Positions 34,953-44,145 of a stretch of DNA of 64,000 nucleotides are shown in pieces. Source of the stretch: Dyadobacter pollutisoli (GTDB taxonomy: Bacteria > Bacteroidota > Bacteroidia > Cytophagales > Spirosomataceae); the NCBI RefSeq assembly GCF_026625565.1, contig NZ_CP112998.1:7352501-7416500 (forward strand). The letters run 5' to 3'. Position numbers and translations under genes: made by a program. Position 1 is the stretch's first letter; every line of letters begins with the position of its first letter. The notes under the pieces were generated by a model. It was not told the DNA's origin, did not search any database, and worked only from the letters and a program-made list of their open reading frames with translations.

Positions 34953-36359
34953 ATGATGGAGAAAAATTTCGGGGAAAGAAAGGATTATATGAAGGAGACA
35001 TTGCTCAGGTTTGAAAGAATGCTGAAGACCAGCGAGCCGGTTTTTTTTGATTTGGATACGTACGAGAAAGTTACGGGCCACTATATAGAAAAAGGAGATT
35101 GGGAAAAGGCTTACAAAGCCTGCGAGCTGGGACTTTCAGATTACCCGTATTCACTGGACCTGCTGCTAAGTATGGTTCAGCTGCATGCCAACAGAGGAGA
35201 GCATGAAATGGCTCAGGAGATTTTGGAAAGGGCTTCGCTTTTTCATCCCGGCGACATTGAAATCTCTTTTATGCAGGTTGCGATTTCCAATATGATGGGC
35301 GAGTTTGAAGAAGCCATCGAAGTACTGGAAAACTTGCTGCAGCGGGTAGAAGACAAGGATGAAATTTACTTTCAGATAGGGCAGACTTACCAGAACTGGG
35401 GTAAGTACGAAGAGGCCATTAAATTCTACAAAAGGTCTCTCAAAAATAACCTGAACAATGAAAGCGCTTTATACGAACTGGCACATTGCCTGGATCTGGT
35501 AGGGCAGCTGGAAAGTCATTTGGGCTATTATAACGATCTGGTTGACAGAGATCCATTCTCTCACCATGCCTGGTACAACCTCGGGATTGCATTCAGCAAG
35601 CTGGAAAGGTATGAGGATGCTGTCAATGCGTATGAGTATGCTACATTGGTTAAGGATGATTTTGCCTCGGCATTTTTCCAGCTGGGCAATTCGTACATGA
35701 ACCTGGAAAAGTATGATGATGCCAAGGATCAGTATCTCAAAGCAATAGAACTCGAAGGCGAGCAGCCGGAAACTTGCTGTTGCCTGGGTACCTGCTATGA
35801 AAAGCTCGGAGAGTTCGAAACCGCCATTAAATACTATCGCCAAACAGTCAAACTGGATAATCAGTGGGATGACGGCTGGTACGGTCTCGGTATCTGTTTC
35901 AGTGAGCTGGGCCGCTGGTATGAGGCAGTCGGTTTTTTGAGAAAAGCAATCCAGATCACGGAATTAAACCCTGACTATTGGCTGGCGCTGGCAGAAACGG
36001 AATTTAAAGTAGGCAATGTAGTATCTGCGTTTGAAGCGTTTGAAAAGGCAGCAGAAATTGAACCGTCCAACCCGGATATCTGGCTGAAATGGTCGCATGT
36101 GTTATTCGAGCAGGGAAATTACGCGCGTGCGTGTGATCTTTTGCAAGCTGCAATTGACGAAATGCCCGAGGAAGCCGATTTATACTACAGAATGTCGGTA
36201 TACCAGATCCATGCGGGAGAATACCGGGAAGCATTGGTTAATTTGGAAGTAGGGTTAACCCTGGATTATGATGCTCACGTGCAGCTTTTTGACTTTTTTC
36301 CAGATCTTGAAAAACAAAAAGCATTGTTCAGGATCATTGAGCAATACAGAGAAAAATAG
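34953..36359 (+). CDS. Tetratricopeptide-repeat protein
   Basis: 468 residues made almost wholly of TPR units of 34 residues (for example YNLGIAFSKLERYEDAVNAY, FFQLGNSYMNLEKYDDAKDQY, WYGLGICFSELGRWYEAVGF). There is no signal peptide, so it is a cytoplasmic scaffold or adaptor. At least ten repeats can be counted by eye, starting near residue 35. ATG 34956 is an equally good start. Homologous long TPR proteins are a common Bacteroidota feature without an assigned role. It ends 7 bp from the convergent glycosyltransferase gene. Confidence 0.88.
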   Translation: MMEKNFGERKDYMKETLLRFERMLKTSEPVFFDLDTYEKVTGHYIEKGDWEKAYKACELGLSDYPYSLDLLLSMVQLHANRGEHEMAQEILERASLFHPGDIEISFMQVAISNMMGEFEEAIEVLENLLQRVEDKDEIYFQIGQTYQNWGKYEEAIKFYKRSLKNNLNNESALYELAHCLDLVGQLESHLGYYNDLVDRDPFSHHAWYNLGIAFSKLERYEDAVNAYEYATLVKDDFASAFFQLGNSYMNLEKYDDAKDQYLKAIELEGEQPETCCCLGTCYEKLGEFETAIKYYRQTVKLDNQWDDGWYGLGICFSELGRWYEAVGFLRKAIQITELNPDYWLALAETEFKVGNVVSAFEAFEKAAEIEPSNPDIWLKWSHVLFEQGNYARACDLLQAAIDEMPEEADLYYRMSVYQIHAGEYREALVNLEVGLTLDYDAHVQLFDFFPDLEKQKALFRIIEQYREK

Positions 36360-36366
36360 ATTTGAA

Positions 36367-37485
36367 TCAGGCCAGGTTTTGGTATAAATCAACCAATTGC
36401 CTGGCGATATGTTTCCCGGTAAATTGAGCGATATGCGTCTTGCCGGCAGCTACCAGAGAATGTCTTAATGAGGCATCAGTCATCAATGTTTTTAATTGAT
36501 TGCTGATGTCTTCTGTTTGATAAGGGTCGGCGTATAGCCCTCCCGGGCCGCCCGCTTCTTCCAGGCAGGAGCCGCGGGCTGCGAGTACGGGCGTGCCACT
36601 GTGCAATGCTTCCAGCACTGGAATGCCAAAACCTTCGTAAATTGAGATATATGCAAAGATCTTGGCGGCTTGATAAAGCGCAGGAAGATGCTCGGTAGGA
36701 ACATTGTGGACCAGTTTTACCTGTTTTCCAACGCCGAATCTGGTAATGCAATCTTTGATCGTCTGGGTATAAGGAGTTGGCTTCCCGATCAGTACCAGCT
36801 GGAAATCTGTGTTTTTCAGCATAGCAAAAGCTTCTACCAGCCGATGCTGATTTTTTCTTTCTTCCAATGTTCCAACCGAGAGAATGTAGGGTTCATGAAT
36901 GTCGTAAAGTGAAAGGATTTGATCTGTCACTTGTTGATTGGGAAGCTGTTTAAAAACCGGATTACAATCCTGGTAAACGACCTGGATTTTATTTTTTTCA
37001 ATGTGATAAAGGTCAATAAGGTCGCGTTTGGTCTGTTCACTGATCGCAATCACCACATCAGCACGTTCGCAGGCTGACTTGAATTTGTGCCGGTAAATCA
37101 TCCGGTCAATGGGTTTGAAAAGATTTGGTAATCGCTCAAAAATCAGGTCGTGAATGGTTACCACTGAGCGAATACCGGCTTTCTGCAATCCTTGTGGTAT
37201 CTCATTACTCAAACCATGAAAAACAGTGACATCGTCTTTTTGAAGTTGCCGGGTAATGCCGCTGTACCTCCAATAGGCTGCTAATTTTTTGTCTAAAAAA
37301 CTTTGAGGCATCCGGATCGAGTCTTCCGGAAACGCGGTGAAAAGTTTTTGCCGGTTTTTGGGTGTATAGGCCAGATACTCGTGTTCTGGCTCAAAAGTCA
37401 GTAAAGCTTCCAGTACAAAACGGCTGTAATTTCCTAGACCTGTTTTATTGGCAAACGCTCTTTTGGCATCAAATCCGATCCGCAT
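36367..37485 (-). CDS. Glycosyltransferase family 4 protein
   Basis: 372 residues from ATG 37485 (MRIGFDAKRAFANKTGLGNY), which fits family starts better than the upstream 37515. GT-B fold: the glycine-rich N-terminal loop GLGNYSRF, the domain-linker text YILSVGTLEERKNQHRLVEAF near 215, and the nucleotide-sugar EX7E motif in YEGFGIPVLEALHSGTPVLA near 290. It probably transfers a hexose such as mannose from a nucleotide sugar onto an envelope glycan. It stands outside any polysaccharide cluster. Cytoplasmic or peripheral membrane. Confidence 0.9.
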   Translation of the reverse strand: MRIGFDAKRAFANKTGLGNYSRFVLEALLTFEPEHEYLAYTPKNRQKLFTAFPEDSIRMPQSFLDKKLAAYWRYSGITRQLQKDDVTVFHGLSNEIPQGLQKAGIRSVVTIHDLIFERLPNLFKPIDRMIYRHKFKSACERADVVIAISEQTKRDLIDLYHIEKNKIQVVYQDCNPVFKQLPNQQVTDQILSLYDIHEPYILSVGTLEERKNQHRLVEAFAMLKNTDFQLVLIGKPTPYTQTIKDCITRFGVGKQVKLVHNVPTEHLPALYQAAKIFAYISIYEGFGIPVLEALHSGTPVLAARGSCLEEAGGPGGLYADPYQTEDISNQLKTLMTDASLRHSLVAAGKTHIAQFTGKHIARQLVDLYQNLA

Positions 37486-37522
37486 AACTGGTACTGTGCA
37501 AGGGTTTCCAAGCAAAAGTCTG

Positions 37523-37530
37523 TAATTTTG
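37523..37530 (+). promoter_or_regulatory. Candidate -7 promoter element (TAATTTTG)
   Basis: Exact TAnnTTTG match about 46 bp before the M16 peptidase start at 37577, in the short gap between that gene and the divergent glycosyltransferase gene. Confidence 0.4.
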
Positions 37531-37576
37531 CGGATACCACCGAAAATTATTGGTGTGTATTTTGTGTTCAAAAGGA

Positions 37577-38869
37577 ATGAAGAGAAATAACGTGCGTAAA
37601 CGGGGAAACCCGAAAACATCCTCCCTTACACTTACAGAAGAATATCAGTTACATACGCTTGCCAACGGGATACGCATTGCACACAAGCAGGTTCCCTACA
37701 CGCAAATCGCGCATTGTGGCATTATGCTCGACATTGGAAGCCGCGATGAATTGCCACATCAGCAGGGCCTGGCGCACTTTTGGGAGCATATGGCATTTAA
37801 AGGAACCGAAAAGCGCAGTTCTTATCATATCATTAACAGACTTGAAAATGTAGGCGGAGAGCTGAATGCTTATACCACCAAGGAGAAAATATGCTTTCAC
37901 GCCTCGGTACTCGATGATCATTTCGAGAAGGCGATGGATTTGTTAGCTGACATTACTTTTCATTCTGTTTTTCCTGATAAACAAATTGAAAGAGAGAGGA
38001 ATGTGATCATCGAAGAAATGTCCATGTACATTGATTCTCCCGAGGATGCGATACAGGATGATTTTGATCAGCTCGTTTTTCCAAATCACGCATTGGGAAA
38101 CAACATTCTGGGAACTGCTGAGACTGTCAATTCATTTGGCAGAGCGGAATTGCATCAGTTTATCAACGAAAATATTGATACGGAACAGATTGTGGTTTCT
38201 TCCGTAAGCCGACTGCCATTTTCCAAAGTGATCCGCCTTGCAGAGAAGTATCTGGGCGATGTTCCTCACCGAAAAACCAATCGTATCAGACAAGCACCGG
38301 CATTGTATTCTCCATTGCATCAGCAGAAAGAACGTTCTATTTCGCAGGCACAATGTGCTATGGGACAACCCGCATATGCATTGCTGGACGACCGTCGGTT
38401 ACCATTTTTTATGTTGGTCAATCTGCTGGGCGGACCAGGAATGAACTCGCGGTTTAACCTTTCACTGCGCGAAAAATATGGCTTTGTGTATTCCATTGAA
38501 GGAAATTACACGCCTTACCTGGATACGGGTTTTATGGGTATCTTCTTTGGAACAGAAAAAAAACAGCTGAACAAAAGCATTTCGCTGATCCACAAAGAGT
38601 TGAAACGTGTGAGAGAAGTGCCTTTATCTGTTTTGCAATTACATCAAACCAAAGTTCAGCTGATGGGTCAACTGGCGATGTCGGAGGAAAGCAATATGAG
38701 TTTTATGCTCATGATGGCAAAAAGCCTTTTGGACACTGGCAAAGTGGATTCATTACCTGAGATTTTCACAGAGATAGAACAGATTACGTCCAGCGAGTTA
38801 CAGGAAATTGCAATAGATATGTTCAATGAACAGAATTTCAGCTACCTGACTTTCTTGCCGGAAGAATAG
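37577..38869 (+). CDS. M16-family zinc metallopeptidase (first of two)
   Basis: 430 residues from ATG 37577; the frame is open from 37550, but the extra nine residues look non-coding. The inverted zinc motif HxxEH is HFWEHMAFKGT near residue 70, with the distal Glu in ERERNVIIEEMSMY about 75 residues later. NVGGELNAYTTKEKICFHA is the conserved segment of processing-peptidase-like M16B proteins. No signal peptide, so cytoplasmic. A second, more distant M16 gene is at 39910-41157; in Bacteroidota such pairs may act as heterodimers, but this one carries its own full active site. A strong terminator follows. Confidence 0.92.
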   Translation: MKRNNVRKRGNPKTSSLTLTEEYQLHTLANGIRIAHKQVPYTQIAHCGIMLDIGSRDELPHQQGLAHFWEHMAFKGTEKRSSYHIINRLENVGGELNAYTTKEKICFHASVLDDHFEKAMDLLADITFHSVFPDKQIERERNVIIEEMSMYIDSPEDAIQDDFDQLVFPNHALGNNILGTAETVNSFGRAELHQFINENIDTEQIVVSSVSRLPFSKVIRLAEKYLGDVPHRKTNRIRQAPALYSPLHQQKERSISQAQCAMGQPAYALLDDRRLPFFMLVNLLGGPGMNSRFNLSLREKYGFVYSIEGNYTPYLDTGFMGIFFGTEKKQLNKSISLIHKELKRVREVPLSVLQLHQTKVQLMGQLAMSEESNMSFMLMMAKSLLDTGKVDSLPEIFTEIEQITSSELQEIAIDMFNEQNFSYLTFLPEE

Positions 38870-38886
38870 CATAACATTTAGATAGT

Positions 38887-38920
38887 AAAAAGCCATTGCA
38901 TTACGTAATGGCTTTTTTTA
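38887..38920 (+). terminator. Rho-independent terminator
   Basis: AAAAAGCCATT (38887-38897) pairs with AATGGCTTTTT (38907-38917), with a 9-nt loop and the right arm running into a T-tract. It ends the M16 peptidase transcript 18 bp after the stop. Confidence 0.88.
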
Positions 38921-39007
38921 TTGGCGCGCAGACTAGCCTTTTTTGAGAATTAATTTGTAAATAAAATGAGACTTTTGACATTACCGGAAAACTTTAATCC
39001 TAACCCA

Positions 39008-39937
39008 ATGAAAGAGAAATACCTGATCCTTTTCCTTATTTGTACTTTATTGGGTTGCAGCAAAGAAAAGCCGGCAGAGGATTCAAATGAATTTCCGGAA
39101 GAGCTTGTCCGCTTCAAACCATATCAGGGTAACCCTTTATTTGCAGGAACAGGCGATTCGACAAAGTGGGATGAGAAGATAAGAGAAAGAGGGTTTATTC
39201 TCAGGGAGGATAGTACCTATTATATGTGGTATACCGGCTACACGGAACAGACAGGTGATAGTATAAAATATCTGGGACTGGCTACGTCGACGGACGGTAT
39301 CAAATGGAACAGATCGTCTGAAAAACCGATTCACAATTCGATTTGGGTAGAGGATATGTGTGTAGTCAAATCGGACAGCACTTATTATATGTTTGCCGAG
39401 AGCCGGGGCGATACTGCGCATTTGCTCACGTCCCAGGATAAAGTTAAATGGACGGATGAGGGAGCGTTGGATGTTCGCCTGAAAAATGGACAACCGATCG
39501 GGAAAGGCCCGTATGGTACGCCGGCAGTGTGGAAAGAGGCGGGGATATGGTACCTTTTCTACGAGCGAAATGACACCGGGGTTTGGCTGGCGACTTCCAG
39601 TGATCTAAAAATATGGACCAATGTACAGGACGAGCCTGTACTGAAAATGGGACCTGAAAAGTATGACCAGTTTGCGGTAGCGATGAACCAGGTCATTAAA
39701 TACAATGGATTGTATTATGGCTACTACCACGCCTCGGCGTTCAAAGACTGGCGTGAATGGTCGACAAACGTGGCAGTTTCAAAAGATTTGATCCATTGGA
39801 AAAAGTATCCGAAGAACCCTATTCTCGGGAACAATAAATCCAGCGGAATTTTGGTGAACGACGGCTCGCAATTCCGGATGTACACCATGCACCCGGAGGT
39901 GAATGTTTATTATCCTTCTTTGGATTCAGCCCGGTAA
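39008..39937 (+). CDS. Five-bladed beta-propeller glycosidase-like lipoprotein
   Basis: 309 residues from ATG 39008, which gives a tight signal with lipobox LLGC; upstream ATG 38966 would add 14 residues. Mature repeats such as STYYMWYTGYTE, YLGLATSTDGIKW, WYLFYERND and WLATSSDLKIW are the blade motifs of GH43/GH32/GH117-type propellers. Candidate acid residues lie in WDEKIRERG, VEDMCVV and FAESRGD, but I cannot pick a family. Likely a periplasmic or surface sugar hydrolase or sugar-binding protein. Its last 28 bp overlap the 3' end of the convergent M16 gene. Confidence 0.75.
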   Translation: MKEKYLILFLICTLLGCSKEKPAEDSNEFPEELVRFKPYQGNPLFAGTGDSTKWDEKIRERGFILREDSTYYMWYTGYTEQTGDSIKYLGLATSTDGIKWNRSSEKPIHNSIWVEDMCVVKSDSTYYMFAESRGDTAHLLTSQDKVKWTDEGALDVRLKNGQPIGKGPYGTPAVWKEAGIWYLFYERNDTGVWLATSSDLKIWTNVQDEPVLKMGPEKYDQFAVAMNQVIKYNGLYYGYYHASAFKDWREWSTNVAVSKDLIHWKKYPKNPILGNNKSSGILVNDGSQFRMYTMHPEVNVYYPSLDSAR

Positions 39938-41157
39938 TATAATGTCGAGGCGTTTTCGGGCCTTAATACACTTTTGGCGGCCTGGTGAATGTCTGCGGAA
40001 GTAAGGTTGCGAATAGTCTCGGCGTCGCTGTTTGCCCAGTCCACGTTACCGGCATTGGCTGCAAAAGCAAGGTTCATAGCGCGGTTCAGCAGTTCTACTT
40101 CCGAAAAAGCCAGTGAGGCTTCCGATTGGTTTTTGACTTTGGTAACCTCCTCATCGGTCGCGCCATTTTCGGTAATTTCCTGCAATATTTCCATGATAGC
40201 ATCGTCGGCGTCTTCCAGTTTTATACCCGGGTTGAGATTACCTTTTACTACCAGCAAGCCCGGATCAAGCGAAGAGGTTACACTGGCACTAATGCTGTTG
40301 AACAATGATTTTTCTTTCAAAAGCTTCTGATACAACCGGGATGATTTGCCCCTTCCCAAAATGTCGCTGAGCAAATCGGAAGCGTAAAACCCGTCCTGGT
40401 ATCTTCCGGGCATATGAAACACTTTGACAATTGAGTTCAATGGTACCGCTGCGGAAGTCTCCAAATGCCTTATTTCCGATTGCACTGGCTCCTTCGGGAT
40501 ATTTCGAACGTAGGTTGGTCCGGCTGGTATGTTTCCAAACCATTTAATGGCAAGCTCCTGTATTTGTTCCAGCGTAACAGCCCCTGCTACTACCATCACG
40601 GCATTGTTAGGCCTGTAAAACCGAAAGAAAAAATCCTGTACGTCATTCATCGTAGCACGTTCAATGTGCTCAATGTCCTTTCCGATGGTTGCCCAGCGGT
40701 AAGGATGTTGCTGATAAGCAAGCGGTCTTAATTTAAGCCAGATATCGCCATAGGGCTGATTAAGATAGCGTTGTTTAAACTCTTCAATGACCACTTTTCG
40801 TTGAACTTCCAGCACATTGGGATCAAAGGACAGGCTGAGCATGCGGTCCGATTCAAGCCAGAAAGCAGTTTCAACATTGTCGGCAGGTAGGGTAATGTAA
40901 TAATTGGTGATGTCGGGAGATGTAAAAGCATTGTTTTCGCCGCCTACATTCTGTACTGGAATGTCGTAACTGGGGATATTTTTTGAACCACCGAACATCA
41001 GGTGTTCGAAGAGATGTGCAAAACCTGTTCTTTCCTCATCTTCGTCCCGGGACCCAACATTATATAAAATATTGACCGCAGCCATCGGTGTTGAAAAATC
41101 TTCATGAACAAAAACTTTAAGTCCATTATCCAATGTAAACTGCTTGTAGCGAATCAT
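39910..41157 (-). CDS. M16-family zinc metallopeptidase (second of two)
   Basis: 415 residues. Starts MIRYKQFTLDNGLKVFV without a signal peptide. The inverted zinc motif HxxEH is HLFEHLMFGGS near residue 50, with the third ligand in VQRKVVIEEFKQRY about 75 residues on. NVGGENNAFTSPDITNYY matches the M16B substrate-groove segment. The C-terminal half is the non-catalytic M16 domain. It differs clearly from the protein at 37577-38869 and could partner it. Convergent overlap with the glycosidase-like gene downstream. Confidence 0.92.
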   Translation of the reverse strand: MIRYKQFTLDNGLKVFVHEDFSTPMAAVNILYNVGSRDEDEERTGFAHLFEHLMFGGSKNIPSYDIPVQNVGGENNAFTSPDITNYYITLPADNVETAFWLESDRMLSLSFDPNVLEVQRKVVIEEFKQRYLNQPYGDIWLKLRPLAYQQHPYRWATIGKDIEHIERATMNDVQDFFFRFYRPNNAVMVVAGAVTLEQIQELAIKWFGNIPAGPTYVRNIPKEPVQSEIRHLETSAAVPLNSIVKVFHMPGRYQDGFYASDLLSDILGRGKSSRLYQKLLKEKSLFNSISASVTSSLDPGLLVVKGNLNPGIKLEDADDAIMEILQEITENGATDEEVTKVKNQSEASLAFSEVELLNRAMNLAFAANAGNVDWANSDAETIRNLTSADIHQAAKSVLRPENASTLYYRAESKEG

Positions 41158-41206
41158 ATGATCAATCTTGTGAAATAATAATTAAAACTTTGAGGCCAAA
41201 ATAACG

Positions 41207-41277
41207 TTGGTGGTAGAAACCCATACATTAAAATTAGGGTTATAAACAAAGCTACTGTTCAGTTGGGATACCACCAA
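41207..41277. repeat. Widely spaced 9-bp inverted repeat
   Basis: TTGGTGGTA (41207-41215) and TACCACCAA (41269-41277) flank 53 bp in the divergent gap between the M16 gene and the TPR gene. It could mark a looping operator, but may be chance. Confidence 0.25.
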
Positions 41278-41303
41278 ACCATTTTGAGTTAATAGTCTAA
41301 GCC

Positions 41304-42422
41304 ATGCAAAATACGTTTCGATTTCTGTGTTTAATTATACTGCTGTCTATTTTCTCTTCCACCGCCCGAGCTCAACTGCTAAACGATCCTGCTTCTCTCA
41401 AAAATATTCAGGGTAGTCTTGACAAAATCTACAACTACGAATTCGACGAGGCTGAAACCATTATTGAACAGGTTGAAAAAAAATATCCCAACCACCCCGT
41501 TTCCTACATTCTCGATTCATTTATTCTTTTCTGGAAATACCTTCCGATCAAGGATAACCCGGTGAAGTCGAAGGAGTATATTCATAAACTGGACCAATGT
41601 CTGGAAGCGATCAATAAAAAATACGGCAAAAACAGCCTGGATCCGGAAGCGGTTTTTTACACAATGGTGGCCCGGGGCTACATGGCTATGATCTATAATT
41701 ATCGTGGCGAAATGGTCAATGCGGCTGGGGAAGGTAAAAAAGCCTACAATGCATTCGTGGAGGGGCTGAAACTTATCAATAAAAACCCAGAATTCTATTT
41801 CACTTCGGGGATGTACAACTATTATGTCGAGGTTTATCCCGAAGAACATCCTATTGTAAAACCGTTACTGGTGTTTTTTAAGAGCGGCGATAAAGCGTTG
41901 GGATTGAAACAGATAGACAATGCCACCAAAGTAGGTATGATCACAAAGGCAGAGTCCTGTTTTTATATTTCGCACATTTATCTAAAATATGAAAGTAAGC
42001 CGGAAAAGGCGGTTTTTTATATGGATAAGCTGGTCAATCTGTATCCAAGGAATCCGGTTTACCTGATGAAAAATATTGAGGCATTGCTGCTTTCAGGGAG
42101 GTACGATCTGGCTGAAAAGGAAATTGTTAACCTGAAAAAGATCAATACCGGGTTTTACCCTGCTGCCTGGCGGACTTTTCAGGGGATTTTGGAAGAGAAA
42201 AACGAAAAGAATGATGCTGCTGCTCAAAAAGAGTATTTGCTGGCATTAAAAACACCCCACGATGATCAGTACACAAAGGAATATCATGCGCTGGCTTACG
42301 CCGGGCTTGCACGGATTTCTGCACGTGCAGGAAGTAAATCGAAGGCAAAGGATTATTATAAAAAATGCCTTGACAAAGCTGAATACCGCTCGGTAATCAA
42401 AGAAGCCAGGGCATTTAAGTAG
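41304..42422 (+). CDS. Exported TPR-containing protein
   Basis: 372 residues. The signal peptide MQNTFRFLCLIILLSIF...ARA is cleaved before QLLND, giving a periplasmic or outer-membrane-associated protein. TPR-like helical pairs are spread over the whole length, with the clearest units near residues 225-275 (CFYISHIYLKYESKPEKAVFYMDKL split over two helices) and 330-370 (ALAYAGLARISARAGSKSKA). No enzyme motif. The role is unknown; proteins like this often assist envelope assembly. Convergent with the amidohydrolase gene, 6 bp apart. Confidence 0.78.
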   Translation: MQNTFRFLCLIILLSIFSSTARAQLLNDPASLKNIQGSLDKIYNYEFDEAETIIEQVEKKYPNHPVSYILDSFILFWKYLPIKDNPVKSKEYIHKLDQCLEAINKKYGKNSLDPEAVFYTMVARGYMAMIYNYRGEMVNAAGEGKKAYNAFVEGLKLINKNPEFYFTSGMYNYYVEVYPEEHPIVKPLLVFFKSGDKALGLKQIDNATKVGMITKAESCFYISHIYLKYESKPEKAVFYMDKLVNLYPRNPVYLMKNIEALLLSGRYDLAEKEIVNLKKINTGFYPAAWRTFQGILEEKNEKNDAAAQKEYLLALKTPHDDQYTKEYHALAYAGLARISARAGSKSKAKDYYKKCLDKAEYRSVIKEARAFK

Positions 42423-42428
42423 CCATAT

Positions 42429-43562
42429 CTATTTGGGGAACTGGCTTTTATCTAATCCCGGAATGATTTTAAGGGCGTTCTTATAATATAACTTTTTCAA
42501 CACTTCGTCAGACAAACCCATACCATACATTCGCCAGAATGCGTGGTATTTTTTGTGGTAGGGAAAGTACTCATCTTCCGTTTCCAGCACGCGGAAATAA
42601 GTTGCATATTCAGACGGTACCCAGCTATCCTTCCCGAACAAAACGCGGTCCTGGTATTTGTTAAAAAACTTTTTCGCCGTGCGTGGCTGCCTGCCCAGCT
42701 CCGCAATAACCGCGCCGATCTCTACATACATATTCGGGAATGCGATCATCAGGCTGTCAAGCTTTTTCAGATTGTTGGGATACCAGCCCATATGTGCATT
42801 GATAAAAGTAGTTTTGGGATTCTTGCGAAAAATATGATGCTGCTCAGCGATTAGTGAGTCGAAAGGAATGGGATCATTTGCACCGCGACGACGTCCAGGA
42901 TGTGTTTTTAATTCAAGCCACCGCTCATTGTATCGGTCCATCGGGTCCCAGAATGATGGGACATCGGCCGTGTGGATCAAAACCGGTATACCCAGCTCGC
43001 CGCACTTCTGCCACACAGGTTGTAATCTTGGATCGCTTACAGCTACCCGATTACCCTTATCATCCTTAATGCCACTGAAACCAAGACTTTTATAGATTTT
43101 CAATCCTTTCGCACCCATTTTAACGTCTTCCTCCAATTGCTTTACAGCCTTGGCAGACCAGTCGCTTTCACCAAAGCCTTTGAACTGAAGATTGGTGAAA
43201 ACAGCGATGCGTTTCGGTTGATTTTTGGCAATATTTTCCAAAGAACCTTTCAATGTAGCAGTACCTTCGCTCCATTCCTGTGACCATCCGCGACCACTCA
43301 AATTGACCATGATTCCCATGTTCAGGCTGTCCATTTGAGCGGTCAATGCTTTCAGGTCCTGGGTTGGCATCTGGTACTGATGATTGTGTACGTCGATGAA
43401 TGGAAATTTGGCGCGCCTTACCACATGTTCTTCCACTTTGAGCGTGGAAATCGGGTCATACTCTTCAAAACCAAGTGGTTGTGTGACTTTCGAAGCATCT
43501 TGCGCGCAGGCACTAAACGATGCGCTGACCGTTATGGAAAGGAGGAGTATTACTTTTTTCAT
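42429..43562 (-). CDS. Exported amidohydrolase-family (amidohydrolase 2) protein
   Basis: 377 residues from ATG 43562. Signal peptide MKKVILLLSITVS with a lipobox-like FSAC or cleavage after ACAQ. The metal-binding start is FPFIDVHNHQ (HxH) near residue 58; VLIHTADVPSFWDP near 195 and INAHMGWYPNN near 257 hold further His ligands, and FGKDSWVP near 308 holds the last Asp. This is the TIM-barrel layout of the ACMSD/amidohydrolase-2 group, which decarboxylates or hydrolyses small aromatic or lactone substrates. Export makes a catabolic or detoxifying role likely; the substrate is unknown. Confidence 0.85.
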   Translation of the reverse strand: MKKVILLLSITVSASFSACAQDASKVTQPLGFEEYDPISTLKVEEHVVRRAKFPFIDVHNHQYQMPTQDLKALTAQMDSLNMGIMVNLSGRGWSQEWSEGTATLKGSLENIAKNQPKRIAVFTNLQFKGFGESDWSAKAVKQLEEDVKMGAKGLKIYKSLGFSGIKDDKGNRVAVSDPRLQPVWQKCGELGIPVLIHTADVPSFWDPMDRYNERWLELKTHPGRRRGANDPIPFDSLIAEQHHIFRKNPKTTFINAHMGWYPNNLKKLDSLMIAFPNMYVEIGAVIAELGRQPRTAKKFFNKYQDRVLFGKDSWVPSEYATYFRVLETEDEYFPYHKKYHAFWRMYGMGLSDEVLKKLYYKNALKIIPGLDKSQFPK

Positions 43563-43595
43563 GTAGCGAATTGTCAAAGATTTTGAATGGAACGT

Positions 43596-44102
43596 TTATT
43601 TTTGATTTCCCGGAAAGTGCTCAGGAACGTATATCAATGCAACACAATGCGCGGCAATACCTTCTTCTCTCCCTACAAATCCGAGATGTTCCGAAGTCGT
43701 CGCTTTAATAGAAATGTCCTCCTCGGAAATGGCGGTAACCTTTGCCAGGCACGCTTTCATATCCGGGATATGCGGGTTCAGTTTAGGATTTTGTAGTACG
43801 ATAGTGACGTCTACATTTCCTACTTCATATCCTTTCTCTCTGATCATTTCAAGGACTTTGGCCAGCAGAATTTTGCTGTCCACCCCTTTCCACTGCGGAT
43901 CCTTATCGGAGAAATGATATCCAATATTACGAAGATTAGCGGCACCCAGCAGTGCATCGCAAATGACGTGACAGACTACATCCGCGTCTGAATGCCCCTT
44001 TGCACCGTGTGTGTGGGGGATCAAAATACCGCCAAGCCAAAAAGGCCGGTCTTCTACCAATTGATGTACGTCGTAGCCTTGTCCTATCCGGAAGGGAAAC
44101 AT
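43596..44102 (-). CDS. ispF: 2-C-methyl-D-erythritol 2,4-cyclodiphosphate synthase
   Basis: 168 residues, normal family length. Fifth enzyme of the MEP isoprenoid pathway, cyclising CDP-ME 2-phosphate to MEcPP with loss of CMP. Metal ligands Asp11 and His13 in GYDVH and His45 in DVVCH are present, along with GHSDAD, GYHFSDKDPQW and the C-terminal IKATTSEHLGFVGREEG. Cytoplasmic homotrimer. No other MEP-pathway gene is in the window, so the organism's pathway genes are scattered. Confidence 0.96.
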   Translation of the reverse strand: MFPFRIGQGYDVHQLVEDRPFWLGGILIPHTHGAKGHSDADVVCHVICDALLGAANLRNIGYHFSDKDPQWKGVDSKILLAKVLEMIREKGYEVGNVDVTIVLQNPKLNPHIPDMKACLAKVTAISEEDISIKATTSEHLGFVGREEGIAAHCVALIYVPEHFPGNQK

Positions 44103-44145
44103 TTAATTTTATTATTGTGAATGTAAAAATGGGAGAAGGATCAAT

